Assembly: GCA_038503035.1 (NCBI GenBank)
Contig: JAVSML010000960.1
Span: 90,087-154,086 of the forward strand
Length of the DNA stretch: 64,000 bases
Direction of reading: 5' to 3'
Source of the DNA: Crocodylus rhombifer
Taxonomy: Eukaryota > Chordata > Crocodylia > Crocodylidae
Positions 1 to 10,924 of this stretch are shown here, in pieces. The notes beneath the pieces are model-generated. The model had not been told where the DNA came from and did not search any database. It was given only the letters and a program-made list of their open reading frames with translations. How positions within the stretch are numbered: position 1 is the stretch's first letter; each line of letters begins with the position of its first letter. The position numbers and the translations under genes were made by a program.

Positions 1-245
1 ACTCCTTGTCTTCTCCCCTGTGACCACAGAAAATAGGCAGTCATCTTCCCTTTTATTATAATATTCTTTTGGTATTTTAAGACTGTTATCAAATATCCCC
101 TTAGTCATCTCTTCTCCAGAGTAAACAATCCTAGGTATTCCAACCTTTCCTCATACTTCACGTGTTCTAGACTTCTAATAATTGTTGTTCTCTGCTGTAC
201 TCCTCCTAATATTCCCTTACCTAATTTGTTGAAATGTGAACTAGA
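1..245 (-). mobile_element. Old CR1 LINE fragment
   Basis: Read on the minus strand this matches the end of a CR1 reverse transcriptase reading frame and the start of its 3' tail. Landmarks on the plus strand are the tract around 100-135 (CCCCTTAGTCATCTCTTCTCC) and the CCTTTCCTCATACTTCACG block near 145, both familiar from antisense CR1. No open frame survives. It is more diverged than the CR1 copies after 21 kb, so it is probably an old insertion. Boundaries are approximate, and an L3-type relative cannot be excluded. Confidence 0.5.
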
Positions 246-759
246 GCAAACTCTAGTGCTTTCTCCCACATCTAGACTGCCAGTACAAACTGAAATAAAA
301 AGAAATACAAAGCTGTTGTCAGAACAGTCCTGGCCAAACTTGCAGAGTTTTGCCTAAAATTCAGACCAATTTTTAAACTGAGTCAATTGAACCAACTGTT
401 ATGAATCCACAGTATTTTGAAGTATTCATGGAATATCATGTCTCCTTGAATTTGTTTTACTGGTATGGTATGTGTATTATCTCCAGATAGATAATGTCAA
501 GTTGTGTTTAGTCATATCATTCTTAGATTTGTATGAATTGTAGTACTGGGTATGAATGTATTTTATAGGTTATACTGGGACCAGATTACATAATATGATA
601 TGATTCTTTTAACATGATAATGATTTTTAGCTGTTATTTCCTAAACAATGAGTTTCATGCCAAGGAGAGAATTAATGCCTAAATGACTGAGAACGTATCA
701 CTGAGAATTAGTATGCAACCTTGGTGGATATGATGGCCAGTCAAATAGTCCCTTGTGGA

Positions 760-1009
760 CATGGGTGACTGGTACCTCCTGAGTTTGGGGGGGCACCTGC
801 AGAAGCTGCTGGCGGTGTCGGTGGCTGGGACGGGGCTGGCAAGCACCCACGAAGCCGCCAACGGTGTCAGTGGTGGGGGTGGGGCTGATGAGCACCCATA
901 GAAGCTGCTGGCAGAGTTGGCAGGGAGGACAGGGCTAATGAGCACCCCCAGAAGCTGGCAGTGGTGGAGGATGTCCCCATGTACCCCCCTCCACCACCAG
1001 TCACCTATG
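760..1009. repeat. 50-bp minisatellite between short inverted repeats
   Basis: The motif GCACCC..AGAAGC recurs at 793, 843, 892 and 942, a spacing of 49-50 bases, giving about 3.5 GC-rich copies. The array is flanked by an imperfect 14-base inverted pair: CATGGGTGACTGGT at 760-773 and ACCAGTCACCTATG at 996-1009. This suggests the array expanded inside a small non-autonomous DNA element, but no target duplication was found. Confidence 0.6.
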
Positions 1010-4000
1010 CTTGTGAACGTGGTCTGAGGCCCATAATAAGCCTTCTAGAACAATGATGAACATTTATGAGAGAGGCCTATGGTAAGATTGACACCTGGAA
1101 ACAGGCTATTCAAAGAAGGGTGTTTGTCACAGTAAATAAGTAAGAAACTATTACCTATAGAGAGAAATGATATCCAAGGATATCAAATTAGAAATCTCTA
1201 GGTCTGAATGTCTGTGATTATTTTCGTTATAATTTGATCAAGAATGTAATGTGACTTGTCAGTAGGAGGCACATGGGTAGCAGAAAGTTATATATAATTT
1301 ACTTTCCAATAATTTTGTAGAAATATATGAATGGCCAGATAAGACTGAATAAGTAAGCCTTGCCATGAGAATAAGTCTTTGTGTGACGTTTCCCGGGCAT
1401 AAGGTACTTCAGTTCTCCAGTAGTGTAGCTGTGCAATGCAGGCTGAGAGTATGTGCACAGTGCTGTTATTGTAATGGGAATGAGAATGGTGCAACTGTAA
1501 AGGTGTGTTTTGGACTTTCAAGCAAACGTAATCACAAGGCAGGTAATCACAAGGCAGGTTGATAAAGGTGTGTCTGTGTAAGTTTAAATACATATTTTTG
1601 CAAAAAAAATGCAGGCTGACAGTTTGGGAGAAGACTTTGGCTTGGACAGAAGTGAAAGCTGCATCTTAAAGCTTAGGGCTAAGATGTAAGCATGAGGTAA
1701 AATCCTTTTTCTGCTATTTTCTTTTGTTTGTTTGTTCTTATTTCGCTATCTGTATCTCAGCATATAGTTACTGCTTTTCATGATTGCTCTTGATTGCATC
1801 TCAGTTGCATTGGACCAAATTTAGAGTCAGGGAGTACATTTGCAATTAAGGCGAAACAATAAACTCTAGAACACTGTGTGCCAGAGTAAATTGCTGCTAG
1901 GCATAGCATCTACACACGTGCCTGGGATAGCAGCAATTTGAGCCACGGCAGAGCAGCCCTGCGGTGGCAGGGGACTTGGTGGTGGGGTCAGCCTAAGGCT
2001 CCAGATGGTGGCATTGGAGTTGGCAGGAGCCAGGGGGCTGGCCTTCAGCTGGCTGGGCTGACCAGGCGCAATTTGTGTCTGCTGTCTGCATCTATACGTA
2101 CATTTCAGTGTACAGAATAACACTCACATTTGCAGCTGAAGAGGTTTTTTGAGGTTGGGGGTATGCCTGCAAACCAGGATATGCATGTTCACCCATGGCT
2201 ACCTTGCAATGGTCATTGCTTTCCATGAGGGATTGGAGGTGACTAATAATGTGTTCTACCTGGGGGCTATAGGCGAAGACCAGAAGGATTCTGCTGTCCT
2301 TGTCATGGGGTTGGTGTTGTAGCAGATCATAGCAGGATCTGAGTCTGCTTTGACTAGCTATGGTTTTGTATTGTAAGTGTAGGGAGCCCTGTTCTAGATT
2401 CCTAAATTGTGCATCCTGGGCAGAGGGATTAGAGCATATGCGGTTATGATGTCATTCAAGCTATAAACTACCTAATGCCAGTTCTCTCCAGCTCATCCAG
2501 TCTTGCTACAGACCAGATACCAACTATATCCTCTCATCGACATAGACCAGGTTTCAGTGGACCTAGTCACATGGATCTGGGGTTCATTTACATGCTCCTT
2601 CACTAACATCAAACATGCCATCTACATTGGCCGGATGGAGCCATACATACATAAATGAGTGGATACTGATTTATCATCGATTCCAGAAATGCACAAAAGT
2701 CCATGGCAGAACACGTGAACCTCCCTGGCTGTCACTGACCGCAGAGTAACTGTCCTTAAACAAAATTTTAAAAACCATTGTGAACATGAAAGTGCAGAAC
2801 AAGATCAGCCACAAGCTGGATTGTTAAGCATGGTTTTGACAGAGATTATGGATTCTTATCCCATTACCTGGACTAGCTGTTAACTCCAGCTGCCAACCTC
2901 TGTGCCACTCTGTGGTAACTGCCTTGTTAACCTAGTCAACCCATTTTTTTTACCTCTTTCACCCAGGTCCCTTTCCTTTGTATTTAAATTCCTTCCTATT
3001 CAAAATCCTTTCTTTTGCAAGTCCATTCATAATATCTGACAAAGTAGACAATTGCCTTCAAAAGCTCATTCCTCTCTGAACCAGGTAATCTTTAAGATGC
3101 CACCCTGCCCTACCTTCTGTCTTACTACTGTGTAGTGAGAAGAAGGAACAAAGGTGGGAAAGAGGGAAAGCAGGAAGTTAAATGGAGTGTGTGTGTATTT
3201 ATATTTATTTATTTAAGATTTTAAGAAAAAACTGGAAAGCAAATTTATCTCTGTTGTTTGCATCTTTTAGGATGTGTCTGGTACGTATGAAACAGGAGGG
3301 TCGAACTGGGACTTTTATGTGTCACCATATAGTTCATTTTATGTGGGACGACGTTAAACAGCGTGGGGAAATGTTGGGGGTAAGTTATCTTTGTTTGCTG
3401 TCTTGATTATTTTTATGACCCAGATCATTTAATGCATTTTTTACTTTACTTGGACCAGAGCAATTGCTGAGGGATTAAGATAGATCCAGAGTTGAACTGT
3501 TTCCACTTAGGGTTTCAGTACTTTCATGCGGATGAAAGAACCTTGTCCAGCAGCAAACTAAATTTTAAAAATAGAAAACTTAGAAGGATTAATATACCAG
3601 TTGGGATTGCATGCTTGTGGTTATGACAAACCATGACAGGGGGTGCTAGGAGATTGGTTCAAGTGACAATCAAAAAAGGGGAAATTAGTAAAGGGGTTAG
3701 AAGGGCTATTGTATCCTTTTGCCTGTACATTTTTTTGTTTTGAATTTTTAACAGTGAAATTGTGAGGTTTTGGTGCAGAGAATCACTTCTTTTACATGTA
3801 TAAGGACATAATACATTTTCAGATACTGTTAATAGGAGTTGTGTCAACAAGCTAAGCAGTTTCTCTGCTTCTGTCTAATGCGTTCTTTTTATTCTGTATG
3901 TATAGTCCTAGTCTTTGGACAGCCATGCATTTCAAGTGCTCCAAATCCTGGTTGAATTTGAAGCATTTAAAATGTGGAGTGCTTCAGCTCTATGCAGGCA

Positions 4001-4596
4001 TGTAGTTTTTTACCTCCTAAAGGAAGCCCTTCAAATAGCCTGTCTGTCCATGCCCTAGAAGATGTTGGTTGTAAAGAGGAGACTTCATTTACACCGTTAA
4101 TGATCATTCTTTTTTCAGTTGCTATAATTTCCTGAATTCTCCATTGTTGAGATTCTTTTACTCATTTAGTTACAGCAGGTGAACACAAGGCAGGTCATAC
4201 TTTGAAATCTGTTCTTCAGAATAAAAATTTAAGGGGGTGTGATTCTACAGTGGAAAATATAGCATAAGTACCTCTTCATCGGTATGTTCACCTACTGCCA
4301 TGTTTAAACAGTGTGTTACAATATAATTTGAAATTGGACAGCCACTGATTATCTCTGTCAGTGCAATTCTCAGTGCTGTGGTTTGTTCCCACAGGCTCAC
4401 TTCCAGGAGACTGGGAATTAGGTATCCAGCCATGCAGTGGTTTGCAGGTTGTGGATCACAAGTTATATGCAGAAACTCTTGGGCAACCAGAACTGAGCGC
4501 CATTCTGGGTGCAAGTTTTGAACCTTGGGCGTTAATTGTTGTACATAAACTGGCTGTCTCTCTGGCTTTACTGTACGTGCTGGAAGCACGTTTGGT

Positions 4597-4690
4597 TTTT
4601 TTGATATCTTTTTATTAGAACAACTGTGTAGGTGGAAAAATGTTAGGCTTTTGAGCACAAGGTTCCCTTCTTCAAGTCTGGGGAAGAAAC
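4597..4690 (+). mobile_element. SINE-like foldback family fragment
   Basis: The segment carries the succession TCTTTTTATTAG.ACAACTGTG, then a purine stretch, then GGCTTTTGAGCACAAGG and CTTCTTCAAGTCTGG. The same order of blocks occurs in the elements at 16795-17031 and around 63 kb, so this is a partial third member of that family. I know the block from reptile genomes but cannot name the family with certainty. Confidence 0.45.
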
Positions 4691-5034
4691 AAGTGGAGCC
4701 TAAGCTAAATACCAGGAAAAACATAGTGAATTTCATATTCAAAAGAAAACAAATGCTTAAGGAAGTGGAGGACTGCTATAAATTGGAAGCAAAGAGAAGT
4801 AAACAGAAATGGTTTCAAAGTAAGATACATTTAGTTGAATAGATAACTTAATTTTATAAAAGAACAAAACCATTCAGAAAAGAAAAAGAATCATTAGTAC
4901 CTTTCACCTACTGAGAGGTTTGAAGAGACAGTAGTTCAATTACTGTACTTGAATATATAGTCACTCCTCCCCTCTCCTCTTCCCCCTTCCCTCGTTCTTG
5001 CTTCTCTCTCACTTCCTCCGTCCATAGCCTAGCT

Positions 5035-5330
5035 CAGTGTTTCCCAACCTTTTCCATCCCATGGCACACTAACATAAATAAAAAAAATTGTGGCACCCCA
5101 GACCCGGGGGACATCACCAAATGGAGCTCTGAACAGTTCATCCAGAATCCCTCTGTCACCCCCTCTTTCAGTCTACTGTATATGATTAGTGAGGCCCCAC
5201 CCTCCATGTGGTGGAGCCAGACCAGCCTGCCCTGTGCCTTATCTGCATATAAATGTTTGGAGGATCCCAGGACTTGTGATAAGAATACCCTGTTCCAGTT
5301 ATTAATGTGGGCTAATTAGCATGTAGATCC
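5035..5330. mobile_element. hAT-like element, one end only
   Basis: The sequence CAGTGTTTCCCAACC followed by CCCATGGCACAC is a typical terminal inverted repeat of hAT (Charlie-like) non-autonomous elements, and GTGGCACCCC follows shortly after. The opposite terminus (expected to read GGTTGGGAAACACTG) was not found before the LINE fragment that starts near 5352, so the element is truncated or its other end has decayed. Confidence 0.45.
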
Positions 5331-5351
5331 TTTGTGGGGGAATCTGGAGTA

Positions 5352-6330
5352 CGATGATGATGATGGGCAATCACTCACGAATGAGTAAGATTACCTTCTA
5401 AGGATCTTAATAGCGAGTCCACAGGTGGTTCCATAGCCCAATTCTAGATCCACACGTCTTGTCGCAGTGAGGACAGATGTTTCCAGGAGGGATAGGCACT
5501 GTGTTGCTTCATTGTATGTTCTGCTGTTCTTTTTGCCTTTTCCTCTTTTCCTCTTCTGCCTGTCGACAAGCTGTTTCAAAGTGTTGAAGTCCTTCCCAAA
5601 GAGTTGTCCTTCATTTTGGTCGGTCCTGAGCAAGGGTCTCCTAAGTGTTGATGTTGATGTTACACCTCTTCATGTTTGCCTTCAGGGTGTCTTTGAAGAG
5701 CTTTTTTTGCCCTCTGCTGTTTCACTGGCCTTCTTTCAGCTATGAGAAAAAGATTCTCTTTGGAAGGCAGGAGTCAGGCATGCAAACAACATGACCTGTC
5801 CAGCAAAGTTGTTTTTTTGGTGATGATGGCCTCAGTGTTGTTGGAATTTGCTTCAGCCAAGACGCTGATGTTTCTGCATCTATCCTCTCAGCTAATTTGA
5901 TGGATCTTGCGAAGGCACCATTGGTGGTACTTTTCCAAGCTCTTGAGATGTCTTCTGTATGTGGTCCAAGTTTCCAAGCCATACAGCAGAGTTGGAATGA
6001 CAATGGCTTGATAAACCCAGAGCTTCATTTCAGCAAGGATGTCGTGATTTAAGAAGACTCTCTTACTCAAACGTCCAAAGGCTGCGCTTGCACATTTCAA
6101 GTGGTGTTGTATTTCCGTGTTGACATCTGCCTTTGATAAAAGATGGCTTGTAAGGTAGGCAAAATGATCCCGTTTTCCAGCAGTGCTCTGTTGATTTGAA
6201 CGGAGCAGGGGTTTGTTTCTTCATTTGGAGCAGGTTGGTAAAGGATTTGCATTTTTCTGATGTTTAGAGTTAGGTCAATATTCTTGTAGACTTCTGAGAA
6301 TACATTAAGAATCTGGAGTACAAACACATA
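5352..6330 (-). pseudogene. Decayed non-CR1 LINE, 3' half of ORF2
   Basis: Overlapping minus-strand frames in different registers (6097-6327, 5888-6100, 5740-6003, 5391-5633) together describe the C-terminal part of a non-LTR reverse transcriptase. The frame at 5888-6100 contains VYQAIVIPTLLYGLETWT, the conserved block after the RT thumb. The next frame has CWTGHVVCMPD. The last frame shows the remains of a cysteine/histidine finger tail. The element ends at 5352 in a short ATC/GAT trinucleotide run, as in LINEs with microsatellite tails. The YG.ETWT and GHV.RMPD motifs fit RTE-like or related clades rather than CR1, and I cannot fix the clade. At least three frame changes show it is dead. 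Confidence 0.65.
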
Positions 6331-7263
6331 CTGAGCAGTGCTGAGCTATGGAGTCACCATGGCTTGAAATGCTTTTGACTCTGCTGGGGCCCAGCCCAAT
6401 GAACTGTATGGTAAATCGTGAGCTTTTTGGCTTTAGACTAATATCATGCATAGTTTGTACTCTTTATAAGTAAGTACCGAGGTGTTACCAAGTTTGCCCG
6501 CTACTTTGCGGCGTGCTCATTTATTAGGGCTAGGTTCTTGGTAATTCTGTTAATGTGCTGCTTGTGTTACTGGTGTCTCTATATGGAGCTGTATCTCTCC
6601 CTTCTGCAAGCCCTCACCCCCAATGGAGCTATCTTGCAGGACTCAGTTCAGTGGGGCTGGGTTCCTTCAGTCCCCAAATCAGTCATACACACACACACAG
6701 ATTAATGTGACATGCCTGACCTGGCCGGGTTGATCAGCATGGACAGGCTGACACCCTCATATGCCAAGAATCAGTTCATCAGAGCAACAATAACTACAGT
6801 CAGACACAAGCACACAGTTAAACAGAAAACCTCTGAATCCGGCTGGGTGTCCAGCTGACAGACACCCTCATGGGCCAGCATTCAGTTCATCAGGGCACGT
6901 CTGAGCCAAACTGGGTCAATCAGCCTGTACAAGCTGATCCCCTTATGTGTTTCAAACTCAGCACATCCCAGTCTTTTAGCTTCTTGATGAGCAGATCGCA
7001 CAGTACTTTTAGGCTTCACAAGGATCTTTAGCTTAGGTAAAAGAAGCGTTGCTGCAGAGCAAGTGGGGAAGGAGAAGTAAAGAAGGAAAAATATACCCAG
7101 TTACCACCAGTTTGACTATAAAAGTTATTTATTGGTAAGTAGATGAAATATATATTGACACTGGTAGTAATAGACATGCAAAGGAAAAACAAACACAAAC
7201 AGTTACAATATTACCCTGGTTTCACTAAGTATTTGGGGAAACTTAGCTCAAGCTTAATTATAG
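6331..7263. other. Unrecognised sequence with an imperfect internal duplication
   Basis: There is a short (AC)n run near 6690. A loose direct repeat occurs at about 6740-6790 and 6855-6900, both reading GACA..CTGACACCCTCAT.TGCCA and then TCAGTTCATCAG. Part of this stretch may be the downstream section of the candidate antisense LTR described at 7000-8330. No gene was recognised. Confidence 0.4.
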
Positions 7264-8330
7264 TTTCATAGTTTCTAGGGTCGGAAGGGACCTGAGTAGA
7301 TCACCTAGTCCGACCGCCTGCCATGGCAGGAAATAATACTGGGGTCAGACGACCCCAGCAAGATGTTCAACTAACCTCCTCTTAAAACCCCCCAGGGTAG
7401 GAGCCAGCACCACTTCTCTTGGAAGTTGGTTCCAGATCCTAGCCGCCCTGACTGTGAAGTAGCGCTTCCTGATATCTAGCCTAAACCTGCCCTCTGCCAG
7501 CTTGTGACCATTATTCCTGGTCACTCCTGGCAGTGCACGGGGGAATAGTGATTCCCCCAATGCCTGCTGATCCCCTCTGACTAATTTATAACAGGCCACA
7601 GGTTGTTACAGTTCAGGTTCAGAAATTTATGCTTAGAAAGAGAGAAGAGAAAAGAGAGAGAGAGCTGGGATCTTACCAGTCCAAGGCACTCGGGTTGCAA
7701 AGCTGACAGGTTAAAGTTCTCAGCACGATCATTGAAGGGAGATGATCTGCCTCCTTCAGCCTCTCCAGAAGAAAGTGGGTGGTGCCAGTACACACACTGC
7801 TGCTTCTTTTACGGATTTTTATACCCTCAGTTCAGCTTCTTTCAATCATTCTCAATAGCGTAAATCAAATTGTCTTTTCTATTGACAAGGGGTTATCTGA
7901 TTGGAACATCTCAGGAAACTGATTGATACTCAGGAAACACACACTTAGGAGCCAGCTTGACATTCCTATGGATAGCAGATATACTGATGGGACATCTCCT
8001 GGTGTCTTCAGAAACAATAGATAGCTTGTAGCATCAGGGTCTTGGATTTTTACTTGCTGTGAACAAGCCTCAGCTTAGCATGACTTTTCTAGATCTTACT
8101 ATAGTCTTTTAACAGACTTAAGGCAATTATTGGAGTGTTCATAACCTGTTGTGGAGAGGACTTCCACCAGTCGTCTGTGGAAGAGTATGACAACACTCGT
8201 GGACAGGGCTCCAACGGGCTGGACGCTGTGATGAACCCTGTACCATTGTTCAGAAGTTGTCCATACTCCCTTCTAACTCGGTCTATTGCCTCAGCATTCC
8301 CTAACCCAGCAACCAAGTTGTAGCCAATTA
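7000..8330 (-). mobile_element. Possible antisense LTR or ERV remnant
   Basis: Read on the minus strand, a promoter-like GGGTATAAAAATCC (complement at 7806-7826) is followed about 140 bases later by a splice-donor-like CTGGTAAGATCC (7663-7680). Further on, beyond the CR1 insertion, comes CCAATAAATAACTTTTATAG (near 7115-7135), a possible polyadenylation signal. That order resembles an LTR. A 75-codon minus-strand frame (8089-8316) lies upstream and is not recognisable. No second LTR, primer site or target duplication was found, so this is tentative. Confidence 0.3.
7264..7602 (-). mobile_element. CR1 LINE, 5'-truncated 3' end
   Basis: The minus-strand frame 7345-7599 encodes the last 84 residues of a CR1 ORF2, including CYKLVRGDQQ, LPGVTRNNGH and RFRLDIRKRYFTVRAARIW, and runs cleanly to its natural stop. 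Downstream is the CR1 3' untranslated tail ending in the TTTCATAG-type terminal repeat at 7264. Only the 3' 340 bases were inserted, as is usual for CR1. The frame is undamaged, which points to a fairly young copy. It interrupts the candidate LTR around it. Confidence 0.9.
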
Positions 8331-9099
8331 AGTTTACATAGGCCTCCCATGGTGGGACCGGGGAATGTACGGCCTGAGATGCCTAGTAAACTTACTTCTG
8401 CTTAGAGGTGGGGGGGGGGGGNNNNNNNNNNNNNNNNNNNNNNNNNNNNNNNNNNNNNNNNNNNNNNNNNNNNNNNNNNNNNNNNNNNNNNNNNNNNNNN
8501 NNNNNNNNNNNNNNNNNNNNNAGGGGGGGGGGGGGGGGGAGAGGGAGGAGAGGGGAGAGGGGGAAGTCCTTTGTAAATCCAGATTAGAACTGGTCTGATA
8601 AATGCTGAGCTGGGTGTGGGGGTTGATGAGCATTTGGAGCACAGATTCCCCGTCATGCAGTGCTCCCCTGCTTCGCTGATCCCAGAATTCACTGCCGTCT
8701 CTGCTTCAGGTTTTCTGTTCTCCATCTCTCATGTAAATGAATGGTCATCTGTTCCCATCTCAGATGCAAATGAGACCTAGGGCAGTTGTTTCACTTTTGT
8801 CACCCTTATCTGGAGGGTTTTAGGTGTGTCTCTCACTGCATTTTAATCAGGTTCTGTTTAGGTAGAGAGGGGGAATTCTTTGTGAGTCAGACAGTCTGTG
8901 TCCTGTGTCAGAGTTCCCCAAGAACATGGAGCTGAGAGGTAACAAAGATGCTGTTTAAAGGTGTGTTTTTGGAATACTTGTGCTAAAAACTTGCAGCAGT
9001 TTCCAAAAAAGCAAAATGCAAATTACTATAGACAAGTTTATTTCAAAATCAGTATTTTTAAATTTGTCTCTTCTGTGTGCTCAGGGAAAGCAGGGTCTA
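7603..9099. other. Candidate LTR remainder, gap flanks and unrecognised sequence
   Basis: Besides the LTR-like signals and the assembly gap described elsewhere, I recognise nothing. The stretch 8560-9020 has no coding logic. Confidence 0.4.
8422..8521. other. Assembly gap of 100 N
   Basis: Exactly 100 N, the conventional length for a gap of unknown size. It is flanked on both sides by poly-G runs (8410-8421 and 8523-8539), which suggests a G-rich tract that sequencing could not cross. Confidence 0.95.
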
Positions 9100-9269
9100 A
9101 TACTAAGGGGAGCTGCAGGGGGAGGACTTCAGGGTGGGGGCAGAGGGCAAGGGATATACCCCTGGTATATCAATGGGAGGGGTCAAATTCAAGACAAACC
9201 TCCGGTAATTAGATTCCTGTATTTGGGAAATTATGGCAAATGTATACATTTTCCATATAGAATCTAATT
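9100..9269. mobile_element. MITE, left part, split by a hAT insertion
   Basis: The block 9208-9269 (TAATTAGATTC..GTATTTGGGAAATTATG..AAAT and onward to AGAATCTAATT) is shared with 43428-43490. In both places it is followed by a terminus of the form GTC.T..ATTC...GTAAATAC.ATA. Here that terminus lies beyond the hAT insertion, at 10786-10846. Terminal repeats of this kind (TACTGTATTTA..) are typical of widespread reptilian MITEs with a TA target. The left end of this copy is not clear. Confidence 0.5.
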
Positions 9270-10785
9270 CAGGGGCAGGCAAAATATGGCCGTGGGCCAG
9301 ATCTGGCCCGCCACGGCATTCTATCGGATGCGTGAGGTCCCTGAAAATTTTAGAAAATTAATATTTATATGCCCCTGGCTACCTGTCAAAGATGGCAGGA
9401 GCCAGTGGCAGTAGGACCCAAGGGGATGGAGAAGCAGGTCCAACCCTGCCCCACACTCGCTCTAGCCCCTCCCCTCCCCTTCCCAAGCCCCAGCCTGAAG
9501 CCTTTGCCCAGCTGGAGCTTTTGGAGGCTTCTGGCCTGGAATTGTTCCTACCTCCCCATGCCGAGGGAAATACAGATAAGAGAAGGGTCGGGGGGAGGGA
9601 GGCAGGGGAGGACTGTGGGCAATCGCCCCAGTCTTTGGGGCCAGCTGGGCCAGGTCCTGCAGTGCCAGTGCTGCAGCGGAGAACCACATGGTGCCAGTGG
9701 GCAGGCAGGTAGGGGAGAGCAGGGAAATGACTGTGGCAGATGGGGGAAGGGGCAGCGAGGCCAGCACCGCCAGGGCCCAGGGTAACAGGAACACGGGGCA
9801 GGGGCTGCCTGGGGCTCTACGGAGCTTGGCTGTGCTGCTCAAGCAGGGAGAGGAGGGAGCCAGCCCTGCCCCATAGAGCACCATGAAGCCCCTGCCATGC
9901 GCTCCTGCTGCCCTGCTCTGGGCCCTGTGCTCCTGCTGTGCTCCACGTGCCTGCTTGCTGCCCTTTCCCCCATCTGCTGCAGCCATTTCCCCGCCCCCCT
10001 CCCTGCCCCCCCCCCCCCCCATTGACCGCTCAGCACCATGTGGTACCTAGCTCCAGCACTGGGACCACAGGAGGAGCTGGGATGGAGCAGGAGAAGAGCA
10101 GCAGTGACAGATGGGGCAAGTAGCAGCAAGCAGCAGCATGGGGCCACGCCAGTGCCCCAGGGCCAGGAGTGACAGAAACTCAGAGCATGGGCTTGCAGCA
10201 GTGCTGGCGGGGGCTCTGCTTGCCAGGGGGGAGGGGCTGTAGGCAAACCCTCCGCCTCCACAAACCACAACCCTCCCCAGCCACCTTCCCCCCACACACT
10301 CACAGCCCCCCCACAAAACCCATACCCACTCACAGCCCACACACCCACATCTATCCACACCCTACAAATCTCCCCCACACCCACAAACCTATACCCACAC
10401 CCCTCCCACAATATACAAGAGTAAGTCTTCATTTTGAGCTATTATACTATCACCTCTATGTAAACTACACAAGCATACATAAATGAGGGCAAAAATATTT
10501 TTTAAATTAAATTAATGAATGTTGTAATACATTTCATTTTTAGAATATAATTTGGTATATTTCTGGTTCAGAGATGGCAAACCCCTTTGTTGAAGGAGTA
10601 ATTCCGGAGGGCTAGAGGAGAGACTTCTGGTGGCAAAGGTCAGCGGTTGGGGGCAGGACTTCTGGCCCCAAGATGGTGACCCTGGTGCAGGGCACCTGTC
10701 AAGGGGTGGGGCTACCCATGTGGCCTTTGATGGCTTGCCAAAACTTGATAAGTGGCCCTCTACCCAAAACAATCACCTGCCCCTG
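9270..10785. mobile_element. hAT-like non-autonomous element, 1.5 kb
   Basis: The left terminus is CAGGGGCAGGCAAAATATGG and the right terminus, read inward, is CAGGGGCAGGTGA. The flanking 8-base duplications are ATCTAATT (9262-9269) and ATTTAATT (10786-10793), 7 of 8 identical, as expected for a hAT superfamily element. Near the left end is GGGCCAGATCTGGCCCG, common in Charlie-like elements. The 1.5-kb interior is GC-rich and has a C/A-rich simple tract at 10260-10410. It encodes no recognisable transposase. The long stop-free frames inside it reflect base composition. Confidence 0.75.
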
Positions 10786-10846
10786 ATTTAATTATTGGAG
10801 GGTTGTCCTATATTCAGGTTCATCTTGTATTCACGTAAATACGATA
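10786..10846. mobile_element. MITE, right terminus after the hAT insertion
   Basis: This continues the MITE interrupted at 9269. The segment GTCCTATATTCAGG..CATCTTGTATTCACGTAAATACGATA is the counterpart of 43490-43545 in the sister copy and ends in the TAAATAC.ATA terminus. Confidence 0.5.
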
Positions 10847-10924
10847 TAGTGAATCATGAAACCTTTATCTGTGTTTAGTCCATGCTGTTTAGGGTCTCAT
10901 GAAATTATAAATTTTTGTTCCTAG

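Larger units (their letters stand above)
246..5034. other. Mostly unrecognised sequence
   Basis: Apart from the minisatellite at 760-1009 and the SINE-like scrap at 4597-4690, I recognise no gene or named repeat here. A GC-richer patch at 1930-2080 has no coding logic on either strand. The longest open frame (4245-4742, minus) has no recognisable domain and is listed under rejected items. Confidence 0.5.

Noticed and set aside
793..990. CRISPR array
   Set aside because: The repeats are contiguous minisatellite units with no unique spacers, and the genome is eukaryotic.
4245..4742. 165-codon minus-strand open frame as a gene
   Set aside because: No recognisable domain, a competing plus-strand frame, and overlap with a SINE-like fragment at 4597-4690.
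9462..10432. Open frames of 186 and 197 codons as genes
   Set aside because: They lie within the GC-rich interior of a hAT-like element and consist of low-complexity Gly, Ala, Pro and Cys runs.
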